DNA from: Rhizobiaceae bacterium
GTDB lineage: Bacteria > Pseudomonadota > Alphaproteobacteria > Rhizobiales > Rhizobiaceae
Assembly: GCA_004299545.1 (NCBI GenBank)
Contig: SCRB01001041.1
Location: forward strand, 1-10,640
Reading direction: 5' to 3'
Length of the DNA: 10,640 nt
Shown: positions 1 through 6,183 of the stretch, in pieces
Numbering within the stretch: position 1 is the stretch's first letter
Layout of the letters: each line of letters begins with the position of its first letter
Notes under the pieces: generated by a model
Databases searched by the model: none
Seen by the model: only the letters and a program-made list of their open reading frames with translations
What the model was told of the DNA's origin: nothing
Made by a program: the position numbers and the translations under genes

Positions 1-314
1 CCGAGGCGCGGGAGCGCTCGGCCGAGGCCGAGGCGCGCGCAACGCAGGTCGTTTCCGAGGCGATCTCGAAGGGCGACGTCCAGGCGCTCAATTATTTCGT
101 CGCGCAGAAATACACCGAAGCGCTCGCCAAAATCGGCTCGTCCGCCAGCAACAAGGTGGTGTTGATGCCGCTCGAGGCCTCTTCGCTCATCGGATCACTG
201 TCCGGCATCGGCGCCATCGCGAAGGAAGTGTTCGGCAGCGACGCGTCGTCGGCACTACCGCGCGCGGCATCCTCCGGCAGGCCGCCCAGAACCGGTGGGC
301 AGGATCAATCCTGA
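1..314 (+). CDS. SPFH/Band 7 (stomatin/paraslipin-like) protein, C-terminal part
   Basis: The frame is open from the first base to a TGA at 312-314, giving the last 103 residues of a protein whose start lies outside the window. It begins with an Ala/Glu/Arg-rich helical stretch typical of the coiled coil after the SPFH domain. Next comes a segment containing LNYFVAQKYTEAL, and then NKVVLMPLEASSLIGSLSGI, the conserved C-terminal block of bacterial stomatin/paraslipin proteins. A Ser/Pro/Arg-rich tail of about 25 residues ends it. In this family, N-terminally anchored subunits form large oligomeric rings at the membrane and are associated with membrane microdomains and protease control. An NfeD-family gene follows two bases later, which is the standard partnership and supports the call. 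The SPFH domain itself is not visible, so the exact subfamily is open. Confidence 0.88.
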   Translation, partial: EARERSAEAEARATQVVSEAISKGDVQALNYFVAQKYTEALAKIGSSASNKVVLMPLEASSLIGSLSGIGAIAKEVFGSDASSALPRAASSGRPPRTGGQDQS

Positions 315-316
315 TC

Positions 317-775
317 ATGGTTGAGCACATCTTCACCGAACTCGGTCCCTGGAACTGGATGGTCCTGGGTTTCGTGCTGCTCATCCTCGAAATCCTCGTG
401 CCCGGCGTGTTTCTCCTGTGGATCGGCATCGCCGCCGTTCTCGTCGGCGCGCTGACGCTGCAGCTTTCGCATGTCGGCTTCTGGGTCTGGCAGGCGCAGG
501 TCCTGCTCTTCCTGCTCCTTTCGATCATTTCGGCCTATATCGGCCGCCAGATCATGGCGAGAGCCGGGGGACGAAGCGACCAGCCTCTCCTCAATCGCCG
601 CGCCGAACAGTTGATCGGCCGCACCGCGACCCTTGCCGAGCCAATTGCCGAGGGGCGTGGCCGCATCCGCATCGGGGATACATTCTGGCTCGTTTCCGGG
701 CCTGATCTTCCTGTCGGCACGCGCGTCCGCGTGACCGCCGTGAAAGATATGGAACTGGTGGTGGAGCCGGACTGA
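317..775 (+). CDS. NfeD-family membrane protein (short form, OB-fold)
   Basis: This 152-aa protein has the layout of short NfeD proteins. Hydrophobic segments lie at about residues 13-29, 31-49 and 57-77. A short basic linker follows, then a soluble beta-rich domain at about 97-150 that contains LIGRTATL and later LPVGTRVRVTAV, as expected for the NfeD OB-fold. NfeD proteins are membrane partners of SPFH proteins; the short class lacks the ClpP-like serine protease domain of long forms, and none is present here. The ATG lies two bases after the stop of the upstream SPFH gene, so the two are surely co-transcribed and probably translationally coupled. The ribosome-binding site is weak (GGGCAGGA, around 297-304), which fits coupling. 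The precise molecular role is not established by the sequence. Confidence 0.9.
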   Translation: MVEHIFTELGPWNWMVLGFVLLILEILVPGVFLLWIGIAAVLVGALTLQLSHVGFWVWQAQVLLFLLLSIISAYIGRQIMARAGGRSDQPLLNRRAEQLIGRTATLAEPIAEGRGRIRIGDTFWLVSGPDLPVGTRVRVTAVKDMELVVEPD

Positions 776-790
776 TCCGACGGCGTCAAA

Positions 791-886
791 GCAATTCCAG
801 CAAGAGTGTAAAGCGGTTTTGCGTCCGGAATTGCGTGAAAAAAAGAGATAGAGCACTTCTCCGATTCAGTGAAACGGGAAGTGCTC
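791..886. repeat. Double-palindrome intergenic repeat, RIME-like
   Basis: Two inverted repeats lie back to back between convergent genes. The first has arms GCAATTCC (791-798) and GGAATTGC (827-834), with a possible inner stem GCAAGA (800-805) / TTTTGC (817-822) including one G-U pair. The second has arms GAGCACTTC (851-859) and GAAGTGCTC (878-886). A roughly 100-bp intergenic element with two large palindromes is the published description of the rhizobial RIME family (Rhizobium-specific intergenic mosaic elements), and the wording of the sequence matches my memory of an abundant rhizobial repeat; no alignment was possible. It could act as a bidirectional transcription end for nfeD and kpsF, although neither hairpin is followed by a strong T-run. 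No second copy was seen in this window. Confidence 0.65.
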
Positions 887-1886
887 AGACGACGCCGATC
901 CGCAAGAGATCGTGGAAATGCACGATCCCGACCGGCTTTCCTTCCTCAGCCACGACAAGGGCGCTGATATTGTAGCCGTTGAGGATCCCGGTCGCGGTGC
1001 TGGCCAGCATGTCGGGAGCGGCGATCTTGGGGTTGCGCGTCATCACCGCCTCGACCGTCATCTCACCGAGATTGCGGTTGAGATTGCGCGCCAGGTCGCC
1101 GTCGGTCACGATGCCCGCCAGCTTTCCTTCCTGATCGACGACGCAGACGCACCCGAATCGCTTTTGCGACAGCACCGTGACGGCCTCGGGCATGCGGGTG
1201 CCAAGCGGCACGACCGGCACCTCCTCGCCCGTGTGCATGATCTCGGCCAGGTGCATCAGGCTGGCCCCGAGACGCCCGCCCGGATGGAAGGTGCGGAAAT
1301 GGTCCGCGGTGAAGCCCCGCGCTTCCAGAAGCGCGATGGCGAGCGCGTCGCCGATCACGAGTTGCATCAGCGTCGAGGTCGTCGGGGCAAGACCGTGTGG
1401 ACAGGCTTCCGAGACGGTGGGGAGCAAAAGAACCGTGTCAGCCTCCTTGGCGAGTGTCGAGGTCACGCCGGAGGTTATGGCGATGAGCGGGATCGAGAAG
1501 CGGCGGGAATAGGCGAGAATCCCGTTCAGCTCGACGGTTTCGCCCGACCATGACATCGCGATGATCGCATCGTCATGCCCGATCATGCCGAGATCGCCGT
1601 GGTTGGCTTCCGCCGGGTGCACGAAGAACGCCGGCGTGCCCGTCGAAGCGAACGTGGCGGCAAGCTTGGAGCCGATATGGCCGCTTTTGCCCACGCCGGT
1701 GACGATCACCCGCCCGCGGATCGCGGCAATGCGCTCGACCGCCTCGGCAAACGGTTCCGCCAGCCCGTTGTCGAGCGCCTCCGCCAGGGCGATGACGCCG
1801 GCATGCTCGGTATTCACCGTCCGTATCGCCGACTGGATAGCGGCTTTCCTGTCCGCCGGTTTGCGCATCGCCAATCCCTGCATCAT
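885..1886 (-). CDS. kpsF: Arabinose-5-phosphate isomerase (KpsF/GutQ/KdsD family)
   Basis: The enzyme interconverts D-ribulose 5-phosphate and D-arabinose 5-phosphate in the cytoplasm, the first step toward Kdo for lipopolysaccharide. The 333-aa protein has a SIS sugar-isomerase domain at about residues 45-185 with GVGKSGHIGSK and SWSGET, then two CBS domains at about 215-270 and 280-333. Lys67, Glu119, Glu160 and His201 are spaced like the catalytic residues I recall for E. coli KdsD (Lys59, Glu111, Glu152, His193; constant offset of 8). The outermost ATG is given here, but an internal ATG at 1868 has AGGGA six bases upstream and would give 327 aa, closer to the E. coli length, so it is the likelier start. 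The stop codon lies inside the right arm of the adjacent palindrome. No other Kdo or capsule genes are nearby; the kdsD name would be equally apt. Confidence 0.95.
   Translation of the reverse strand: MMQGLAMRKPADRKAAIQSAIRTVNTEHAGVIALAEALDNGLAEPFAEAVERIAAIRGRVIVTGVGKSGHIGSKLAATFASTGTPAFFVHPAEANHGDLGMIGHDDAIIAMSWSGETVELNGILAYSRRFSIPLIAITSGVTSTLAKEADTVLLLPTVSEACPHGLAPTTSTLMQLVIGDALAIALLEARGFTADHFRTFHPGGRLGASLMHLAEIMHTGEEVPVVPLGTRMPEAVTVLSQKRFGCVCVVDQEGKLAGIVTDGDLARNLNRNLGEMTVEAVMTRNPKIAAPDMLASTATGILNGYNISALVVAEEGKPVGIVHFHDLLRIGVV
1875..1879 (-). promoter_or_regulatory. Shine-Dalgarno favouring the internal kpsF start
   Basis: On the minus strand AGGGA lies six bases before the ATG whose first base is at 1868. 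The two upstream ATGs (first bases 1886 and 1883) have only a GAG/GGG-type sequence before them. This argues that translation starts at 1868, removing six residues from the longest reading frame. Confidence 0.45.
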
Positions 1887-2085
1887 GGACCCGCTCTACA
1901 GCATCGAGGCGAAAAGCGGAATGGATTTTCCAGGCACAGGGTTTTTCACCGGGGATTAAGCCGAACGTCCCGGCCCGGAATGGTAAATATCGCCGCCTCC
2001 CGCGCCGCTGCCTCAACGCTCCGTTAACCATCGGCATTTACTCTTCGGTAAATTTCTATGCGCGCCAAGAGCCTGTCAGCGGACG
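1887..2085. promoter_or_regulatory. Divergent intergenic region, kpsF / beta-barrel gene
   Basis: This 199-bp stretch must hold the promoters of two divergent genes. No convincing sigma-70 pair with proper spacing was found on either strand. Three elements stand out. A TTAACCAT box lies at 2024-2031, matching the octamer reported for CtrA targets in rhizobia. An inverted repeat ATTTAC (2036-2041) / GTAAAT (2048-2053) has a 6-bp centre. GGTAAAT occurs at 1982-1988 and again at 2047-2053; the first copy, read as ATGGTAAA, is one base from the reverse complement of the CtrA octamer. The boxes cluster within about 60 bp of the beta-barrel gene's start, so they more likely serve that gene than kpsF. 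Confidence 0.4.
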
Positions 2086-3846
2086 ATGTCCCTTTTCCCG
2101 AATCCAACGATCAGACCCGCGCGCAGGACGCGCCTGGCCGCTCTTCTTGTCGGCGTGGCGGCGCTCGCACTGTTCGGCCCGGCACCCGTCGCGTTGGCGC
2201 AGCAAACCCTGGCATTGCGCGGCAATTTGCCCGACAACCGCGCCGATAACAGCCTTTTCGGCACCGATGGAACCGCCGCGCCAGCCACGGATGCGACCGA
2301 TGACACGGACGATAGCGACCAGAATACGGTCTATGCACCGGCAAGCTCGAGCGTCCTGCCCGATGCCGCCGCGCCCCCTGTTTCCGGCACACCGCCCACA
2401 GCGCGGGATAATACCGGCACACCCGAAACCCCAACGGCGGACGGATTGGATCAGGAGCCTTTCGGCAGTCTCGGTTCCGCCGATCAGGATCAGCCCGGGT
2501 CAGCGACGAACGGGCGCAAAAAGGCGGCGGCAACTGCGTCCGCAGCACAGAAGGCCGTCACGGACACGGACAATGAACAGCTGTCGCAGCAGGCGACCGG
2601 CAGCCTCAGGGCTGTCCCGATCGATTCGCTCGATGAAGAGCGGGGTCGCGCGCTGTCTGAAAATCAGCGCGAGAAAGCCATCGGAAACAACAAAAAGCTG
2701 CAATATGACGACGATCCCTACGCCCCGCTCGGGCTGAGACTTGGAACATTCAACGTCAACACATCGATTCAGTCCGGCCTCACGGCGACCACGAATGCCG
2801 ATTCGAGCGCGGGCGGCAAATCGGCCATCCTTTCCGAAACCACGCTGCGCCTGAACGCCACGTCCGACTGGTCGCGTCATTCCGCCAATATCAACGCCTA
2901 CGGCATCTTCCGCAAATCGATAGCAGGACAGGATCTCTCGCAGCCGATAGCCGGCGTAGACAGCGAACTCGACCTCGACCTGATGCGTGACCTGCGCGGC
3001 AAGATCAAATTCGGCTATGCCGTCTCGCCGGAAACGGCGGAATCGCCGGTCGTCATCGAGGGAACGACTGAAGAGCCGCTGACGCAGACGCTCACCAGCA
3101 GCGCCGGCCTCGAAAAAGCCATCGGCAAGCTGAGGCTCGGCATCACCGGCAACGTCGAGCGCGACATTTACGGCGACGCCAAACTGGATTCGGGCGGCAC
3201 GCTCTCGCAGAAGGACCGAAACAATACACTGGTAACGGGCGTGCTCCGCGCCGGCTACGAACTTTCCCCTTCCGTCATCCCCTTCGTCGAAGGCGAGCTT
3301 GGCCGGCGTTATTACGATCTCACCCGCGACGATGCGGGCTATGCACGTTCCGCCAACCACGTCGCCGCGCGCGCCGGCGTCACGCTTGCCCTGACCGACA
3401 AGCTGTCGGGCGAATTTTCCGCCGGCTGGCTCAGGGAGACGCCGGACGACGACCGGTTGACACCGATTTCAGGCCCATCGGTGGCGGCAGACCTCAAATG
3501 GTCCCCGATCCGGGGAACGACCGTATCGCTTCAGGGCTCCACGCAGGTCGAGGGAACGACGACGGCTGGCGAATCCGGCGACATCCTCTATTCGGGACAG
3601 CTTTCGCTCGAACGGCAGATGCGCGCGAACCTCACCGGGACCGCCAGCCTCGGCATGCTCTGGCGCAACTATTCCGGCACGGACGGATACGATTTCGGCT
3701 GGAACGCGGAAGCGGACTTGACCTACTGGCTCAACCGCTACTTCGGCATCACCGGGAAAATCCGCCACGAGCAGCAGGTCAGCAATATTCAGGGGCGCGA
3801 TTACACCGCCGACAGCATCTTCCTCGGTTTCACCGCCCAACGTTGA
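2086..3846 (+). CDS. Putative outer-membrane beta-barrel protein (BBP2_2/COG5338-like)
   Basis: This 586-aa protein starts with a clear Sec signal peptide: basic RPARRTR, a hydrophobic core at about residues 17-31, and a likely cut after ALA at residue 38. Residues 40-200 are Asp/Ala/Thr/Pro/Gln-rich with no hydrophobic segments and look disordered (for example ATDATDDTDDSDQ). From about residue 215 to the end it alternates polar and non-polar residues in short strands with aromatic girdle positions (LRLGTFNVNTSIQ, ANINAYGIFRKS, EADLTYWL, SIFLGFTA). This fits an outer-membrane barrel of the putative beta-barrel porin 2 type, known from many rhizobia as an uncharacterised family. The last residue is Arg rather than the usual terminal Phe. 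The ATG is the only plausible start; no in-frame start lies just upstream, and its ribosome-binding site is poor. What it transports or binds is unknown. Confidence 0.75.
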   Translation: MSLFPNPTIRPARRTRLAALLVGVAALALFGPAPVALAQQTLALRGNLPDNRADNSLFGTDGTAAPATDATDDTDDSDQNTVYAPASSSVLPDAAAPPVSGTPPTARDNTGTPETPTADGLDQEPFGSLGSADQDQPGSATNGRKKAAATASAAQKAVTDTDNEQLSQQATGSLRAVPIDSLDEERGRALSENQREKAIGNNKKLQYDDDPYAPLGLRLGTFNVNTSIQSGLTATTNADSSAGGKSAILSETTLRLNATSDWSRHSANINAYGIFRKSIAGQDLSQPIAGVDSELDLDLMRDLRGKIKFGYAVSPETAESPVVIEGTTEEPLTQTLTSSAGLEKAIGKLRLGITGNVERDIYGDAKLDSGGTLSQKDRNNTLVTGVLRAGYELSPSVIPFVEGELGRRYYDLTRDDAGYARSANHVAARAGVTLALTDKLSGEFSAGWLRETPDDDRLTPISGPSVAADLKWSPIRGTTVSLQGSTQVEGTTTAGESGDILYSGQLSLERQMRANLTGTASLGMLWRNYSGTDGYDFGWNAEADLTYWLNRYFGITGKIRHEQQVSNIQGRDYTADSIFLGFTAQR

Positions 3847-3855
3847 TACGCGATA

Positions 3856-4761
3856 TTATTCCGCTGCCCTGATCTCCGAGCCGGGATGGATATCGCCTGA
3901 AATCTCGTCGATCAACCTGCCGATCCGCTCGCGCATGTCTTCCCTCTGGAGTGCGAAAGCGACGTTCGCCTCGATGAAACCCTCGGGCGAGCCGCAGTCG
4001 AACGTACGACCCCGGTAATGATAGCCGTAAAAGGGCTGCTTTTCCCTGAGACGGAGCATGCCGTCGGTCAACTGGATCTCGTTGCCGGCGCCCTTTTCCT
4101 GGTTTTCCAGGATCGAGAAGATTTCCGGCTGAAGGATGTAGCGCCCGTTGATGTAGAGATTGGTCGGCGCATCCGCCGGCTTCGGCTTTTCCACCATTGC
4201 GGTAATCTCGAAGCCTGAATGGGCGTCCGCTCCCTTGCCGACAATCCCGTATTTGTGCGTTTCCGCCGGATCGCATTCCTGCACGGCGACGATGTTGTTG
4301 CCGGTATGCGCGTAGAGTTCGACCATCGCCTTGAGGCAGCTTTTCTCGGACTGCATGATCATGTCCGGCAGGAGAAGGGCGAACGGTTCGTCGCCGACCA
4401 GATCACGGGCGCACCAGACGGCATGGCCAAGCCCGAGCGGCACCTGCTGGCGCGTAAAGCTTGTCTGGCCGGGGCCAGGTTGAAGGCGCTGGAGCCTGTC
4501 GAGGACAGTATCCTTGCCGCGCTCGGCCAGCGTGTCGTAGAGTTCGAAATGAATATCGAAATGGTCTTCGATGACCGCCTTGTTGCGGCCGGTGACGAAG
4601 ATGAAGTGTTCGATCCCCGCTTCCCGCGCCTCGTCCACCACATATTGGATGACGGGTTTGTCGACGACCGTCAGCATCTCTTTCGGGATCGCCTTCGTCG
4701 CCGGAAGGAACCGCGTGCCGAGACCGGCGACCGGAAAGACAGCCTTGCGCACTTTCATCAT
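3856..4761 (-). CDS. galU: UTP-glucose-1-phosphate uridylyltransferase
   Basis: GalU joins UTP and glucose 1-phosphate to give UDP-glucose and pyrophosphate, feeding exopolysaccharide, lipopolysaccharide core, cyclic glucan and other glycosyl transfers. The 301-aa length is normal for the family. Visible motifs are the nucleotide-binding [17 protein letters not shown] (residues 13-29), [14 protein letters not shown] (32-45), FALLLPDM (127-134), AMVEKPKP (188-195), QLTDGM (230-235) and [12 protein letters not shown] (254-265). Rhizobial copies are often called exoN. Two consecutive ATGs open the frame; AAGGA lies 12 bases before the first, a rather long spacing, so the exact start is uncertain by one codon. 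The gene ends 9 bp from the convergent beta-barrel gene and is divergent from the transglycosylase gene. A CTATAT hexamer about 37 bases upstream is a possible -10 element. Confidence 0.97.
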   Translation of the reverse strand: MMKVRKAVFPVAGLGTRFLPATKAIPKEMLTVVDKPVIQYVVDEAREAGIEHFIFVTGRNKAVIEDHFDIHFELYDTLAERGKDTVLDRLQRLQPGPGQTSFTRQQVPLGLGHAVWCARDLVGDEPFALLLPDMIMQSEKSCLKAMVELYAHTGNNIVAVQECDPAETHKYGIVGKGADAHSGFEITAMVEKPKPADAPTNLYINGRYILQPEIFSILENQEKGAGNEIQLTDGMLRLREKQPFYGYHYRGRTFDCGSPEGFIEANVAFALQREDMRERIGRLIDEISGDIHPGSEIRAAE

Positions 4762-4848
4762 GTTTCGTTCTATTCCTTATTTGACGATTTGGGAGAGATA
4801 TAGCTGTGCTTAACTGCAGGAATGCTGAACGCGTCCCCCCCGGAAAGG

Positions 4849-4861
4849 TTCCCTGAGGGAA
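4849..4861. promoter_or_regulatory. 13-bp perfect palindrome, candidate operator
   Basis: TTCCCTGAGGGAA has two perfect 6-bp arms around a single central base. It lies between the divergent galU and transglycosylase genes, about 87 bp from the former and 99 bp from the latter, a position suited to a dimeric regulator. I do not recognise the motif as belonging to a specific regulator. A 13-mer palindrome could also arise by chance, so the operator reading is an inference. Confidence 0.3.
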
Positions 4862-4948
4862 AAGTACCGAAATGGACGTCCGATTGGAACGGATGGTAAA
4901 CCGAATCCTAACCGGCTCGCGCGATGAATGGGCTTTTCCAACTGCTCG

Positions 4949-4956
4949 AAGGAGGG
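4949..4956 (+). promoter_or_regulatory. Strong Shine-Dalgarno deciding the mltB-like start
   Basis: AAGGAGGG lies immediately before GAAG and the ATG at 4960-4962. The alternative in-frame ATG at 4924 has nothing comparable, and starting there would bury the signal peptide behind 12 extra residues. Translation is therefore assigned to 4960. Confidence 0.8.
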
Positions 4957-4959
4957 AAG

Positions 4960-6183
4960 ATGTCCGCTTCATCCATTACCAGACGCATCGCACCGGTCTT
5001 CGTTGCAGCGATATTCGCAGTCCTGCTCGCCGGAGGAGCGCCTGCGCAGGCCGATCAGGGTTTCCACCATTGGGTTGCAAGCTTCCGTAGCGTCGCCCTT
5101 TCCCACGGCGTTTCCCGCTCGACATTCGATCGCGCCTTTCGCAACGTCACGGAACCTGATCCCGACGTGTTGGAAAAGTCGCGCTCCCAGCCCGAATTCA
5201 ATGCACCGGCGTGGAATTATTTCGACAATCGCGTGCAAGAGGAATCGGTCGCCGACGGCCAGGCGATGGCAAGGAAATGGCGCCCGTGGCTCGACCGCAT
5301 CGAAAAGCGTTTCGGCGTCAGCCGTTACGTACTTCTCGCCATCTGGTCGATGGAATCGAACTATGGCGAAACGCTTAAAAACGACAAGATCATGCGCAAC
5401 GTCGTTCGTTCCCTGGCCACCCTCGGCTATGGTAGCAGGCGCTATTCCAGCTTCGCGCGCAAGCAACTGATCGCGGCGCTCAAGATCCTGCAGCGCGGCG
5501 ACATCGACGAAAGACATCTGACCGGTTCCTGGGCCGGCGCCATGGGGCAGACGCAGTTCATCCCGACAAGCTATGAGATCTATGCCGTCGATATGGACGG
5601 CGACGGGCGGCGCGACATCTGGGATTCGATTCCTGATGCGCTGGCGACCACCGCCAATCTCCTCGCCCGCAATGGCTGGCAGGCCGACAAAACCTGGGGT
5701 TACGAGGTGAAACTGCCTGCGGGACGGAAATTCCCCAGCGGGTTCGAATCGCTCGACAGATGGGCCGCGCTCGGTGTGACCCGCGCAAACGGCAAGGATT
5801 TCCCCCGTGGCCACGATCGTGCCGCCCTCAAGCTTCCGGATGGCCGCGACGGTCCGGTCTTCCTGATGCTGAAGAATTTCTATGTCATCAAGAAATACAA
5901 CAACGCGGACAGATATGCGCTTGCCGTCGGCTTGCTGGCCGACCAGATCGCCGGCTATGGCGGCCTGGTGCAGGATTGGGATCGTCCCTTCGTCAAGCTC
6001 AGCTTCGACGAGCGCCGAGAATTGCAGAAGCGTCTTCTCGCCCTTGGCTATTATGACGGCAAGATCGACGGCCGCATCGGCGACGGATCGCGCAGCGCCA
6101 TCAAGGCGTTTCAGGCACAGGCCGGACTCGCGCAGGACGGCAATCCGAGCCAGAAAGTCCTCACCAGCCTGAGACAGAGGTGA
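4960..6183 (+). CDS. MltB-type lytic murein transglycosylase with C-terminal peptidoglycan-binding domain
   Basis: This 407-aa exported enzyme should cleave the MurNAc-GlcNAc bond of peptidoglycan non-hydrolytically, leaving 1,6-anhydroMurNAc. A signal peptide covers residues 1-31 (TRR, hydrophobic core 10-26, likely cut after APAQA); there is no lipobox Cys, so it is probably soluble and periplasmic. The SLT_2/MltB catalytic domain spans about 35-340. AIWSMESNYG gives the catalytic Glu132, GAMGQTQFIPTSY (194-206) matches the family, and DMDGDGRRD (211-219) resembles the EF-hand-like calcium loop of Slt35/MltB. A peptidoglycan-binding domain follows at about 347-405 (LQKRLLALGYYDGKIDG). The start at 4960 is chosen for its strong Shine-Dalgarno; an ATG at 4924 would add 12 residues. 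A DUF459 gene begins on the base after the stop. Confidence 0.94.
   Translation: MSASSITRRIAPVFVAAIFAVLLAGGAPAQADQGFHHWVASFRSVALSHGVSRSTFDRAFRNVTEPDPDVLEKSRSQPEFNAPAWNYFDNRVQEESVADGQAMARKWRPWLDRIEKRFGVSRYVLLAIWSMESNYGETLKNDKIMRNVVRSLATLGYGSRRYSSFARKQLIAALKILQRGDIDERHLTGSWAGAMGQTQFIPTSYEIYAVDMDGDGRRDIWDSIPDALATTANLLARNGWQADKTWGYEVKLPAGRKFPSGFESLDRWAALGVTRANGKDFPRGHDRAALKLPDGRDGPVFLMLKNFYVIKKYNNADRYALAVGLLADQIAGYGGLVQDWDRPFVKLSFDERRELQKRLLALGYYDGKIDGRIGDGSRSAIKAFQAQAGLAQDGNPSQKVLTSLRQR

Larger units (their letters stand above)
4762..4959. promoter_or_regulatory. Divergent intergenic region, galU / mltB-like gene
   Basis: This 198-bp region should contain promoters for both galU and the transglycosylase gene. 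Visible elements: a minus-strand CTATAT (plus-strand 4798-4803) resembling the rhizobial -10 and about 37 bases before galU, though the hexamer 17 bases upstream is not a good -35; a run of seven C at 4835-4841; a perfect palindrome at 4849-4861; and ATGGTAAA at 4893-4900, one base from the reverse complement of the TTAACCAT CtrA octamer. No convincing plus-strand promoter pair was found. An in-frame ATG at 4924 upstream of the transglycosylase start lacks a good ribosome-binding site. Confidence 0.4.

Noticed and set aside
2058..2249. 63-codon open frame beginning at ATG 2058 ahead of the beta-barrel gene
   Set aside because: It overlaps the signal-peptide region of the barrel gene in another frame, has an Arg-rich shadow composition and no ribosome-binding site.
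4781..4804. TTGACG ... TATAGC as a plus-strand sigma-70 promoter
   Set aside because: The spacer is only 12 bases, too short for a functional -35/-10 pair.
4835..4841. Run of seven C in the galU/mltB intergenic region as a phase-variation tract
   Set aside because: Seven bases is short for slip-mediated switching, it is not placed between a -35 and -10 that I can recognise, and galU is a housekeeping gene.
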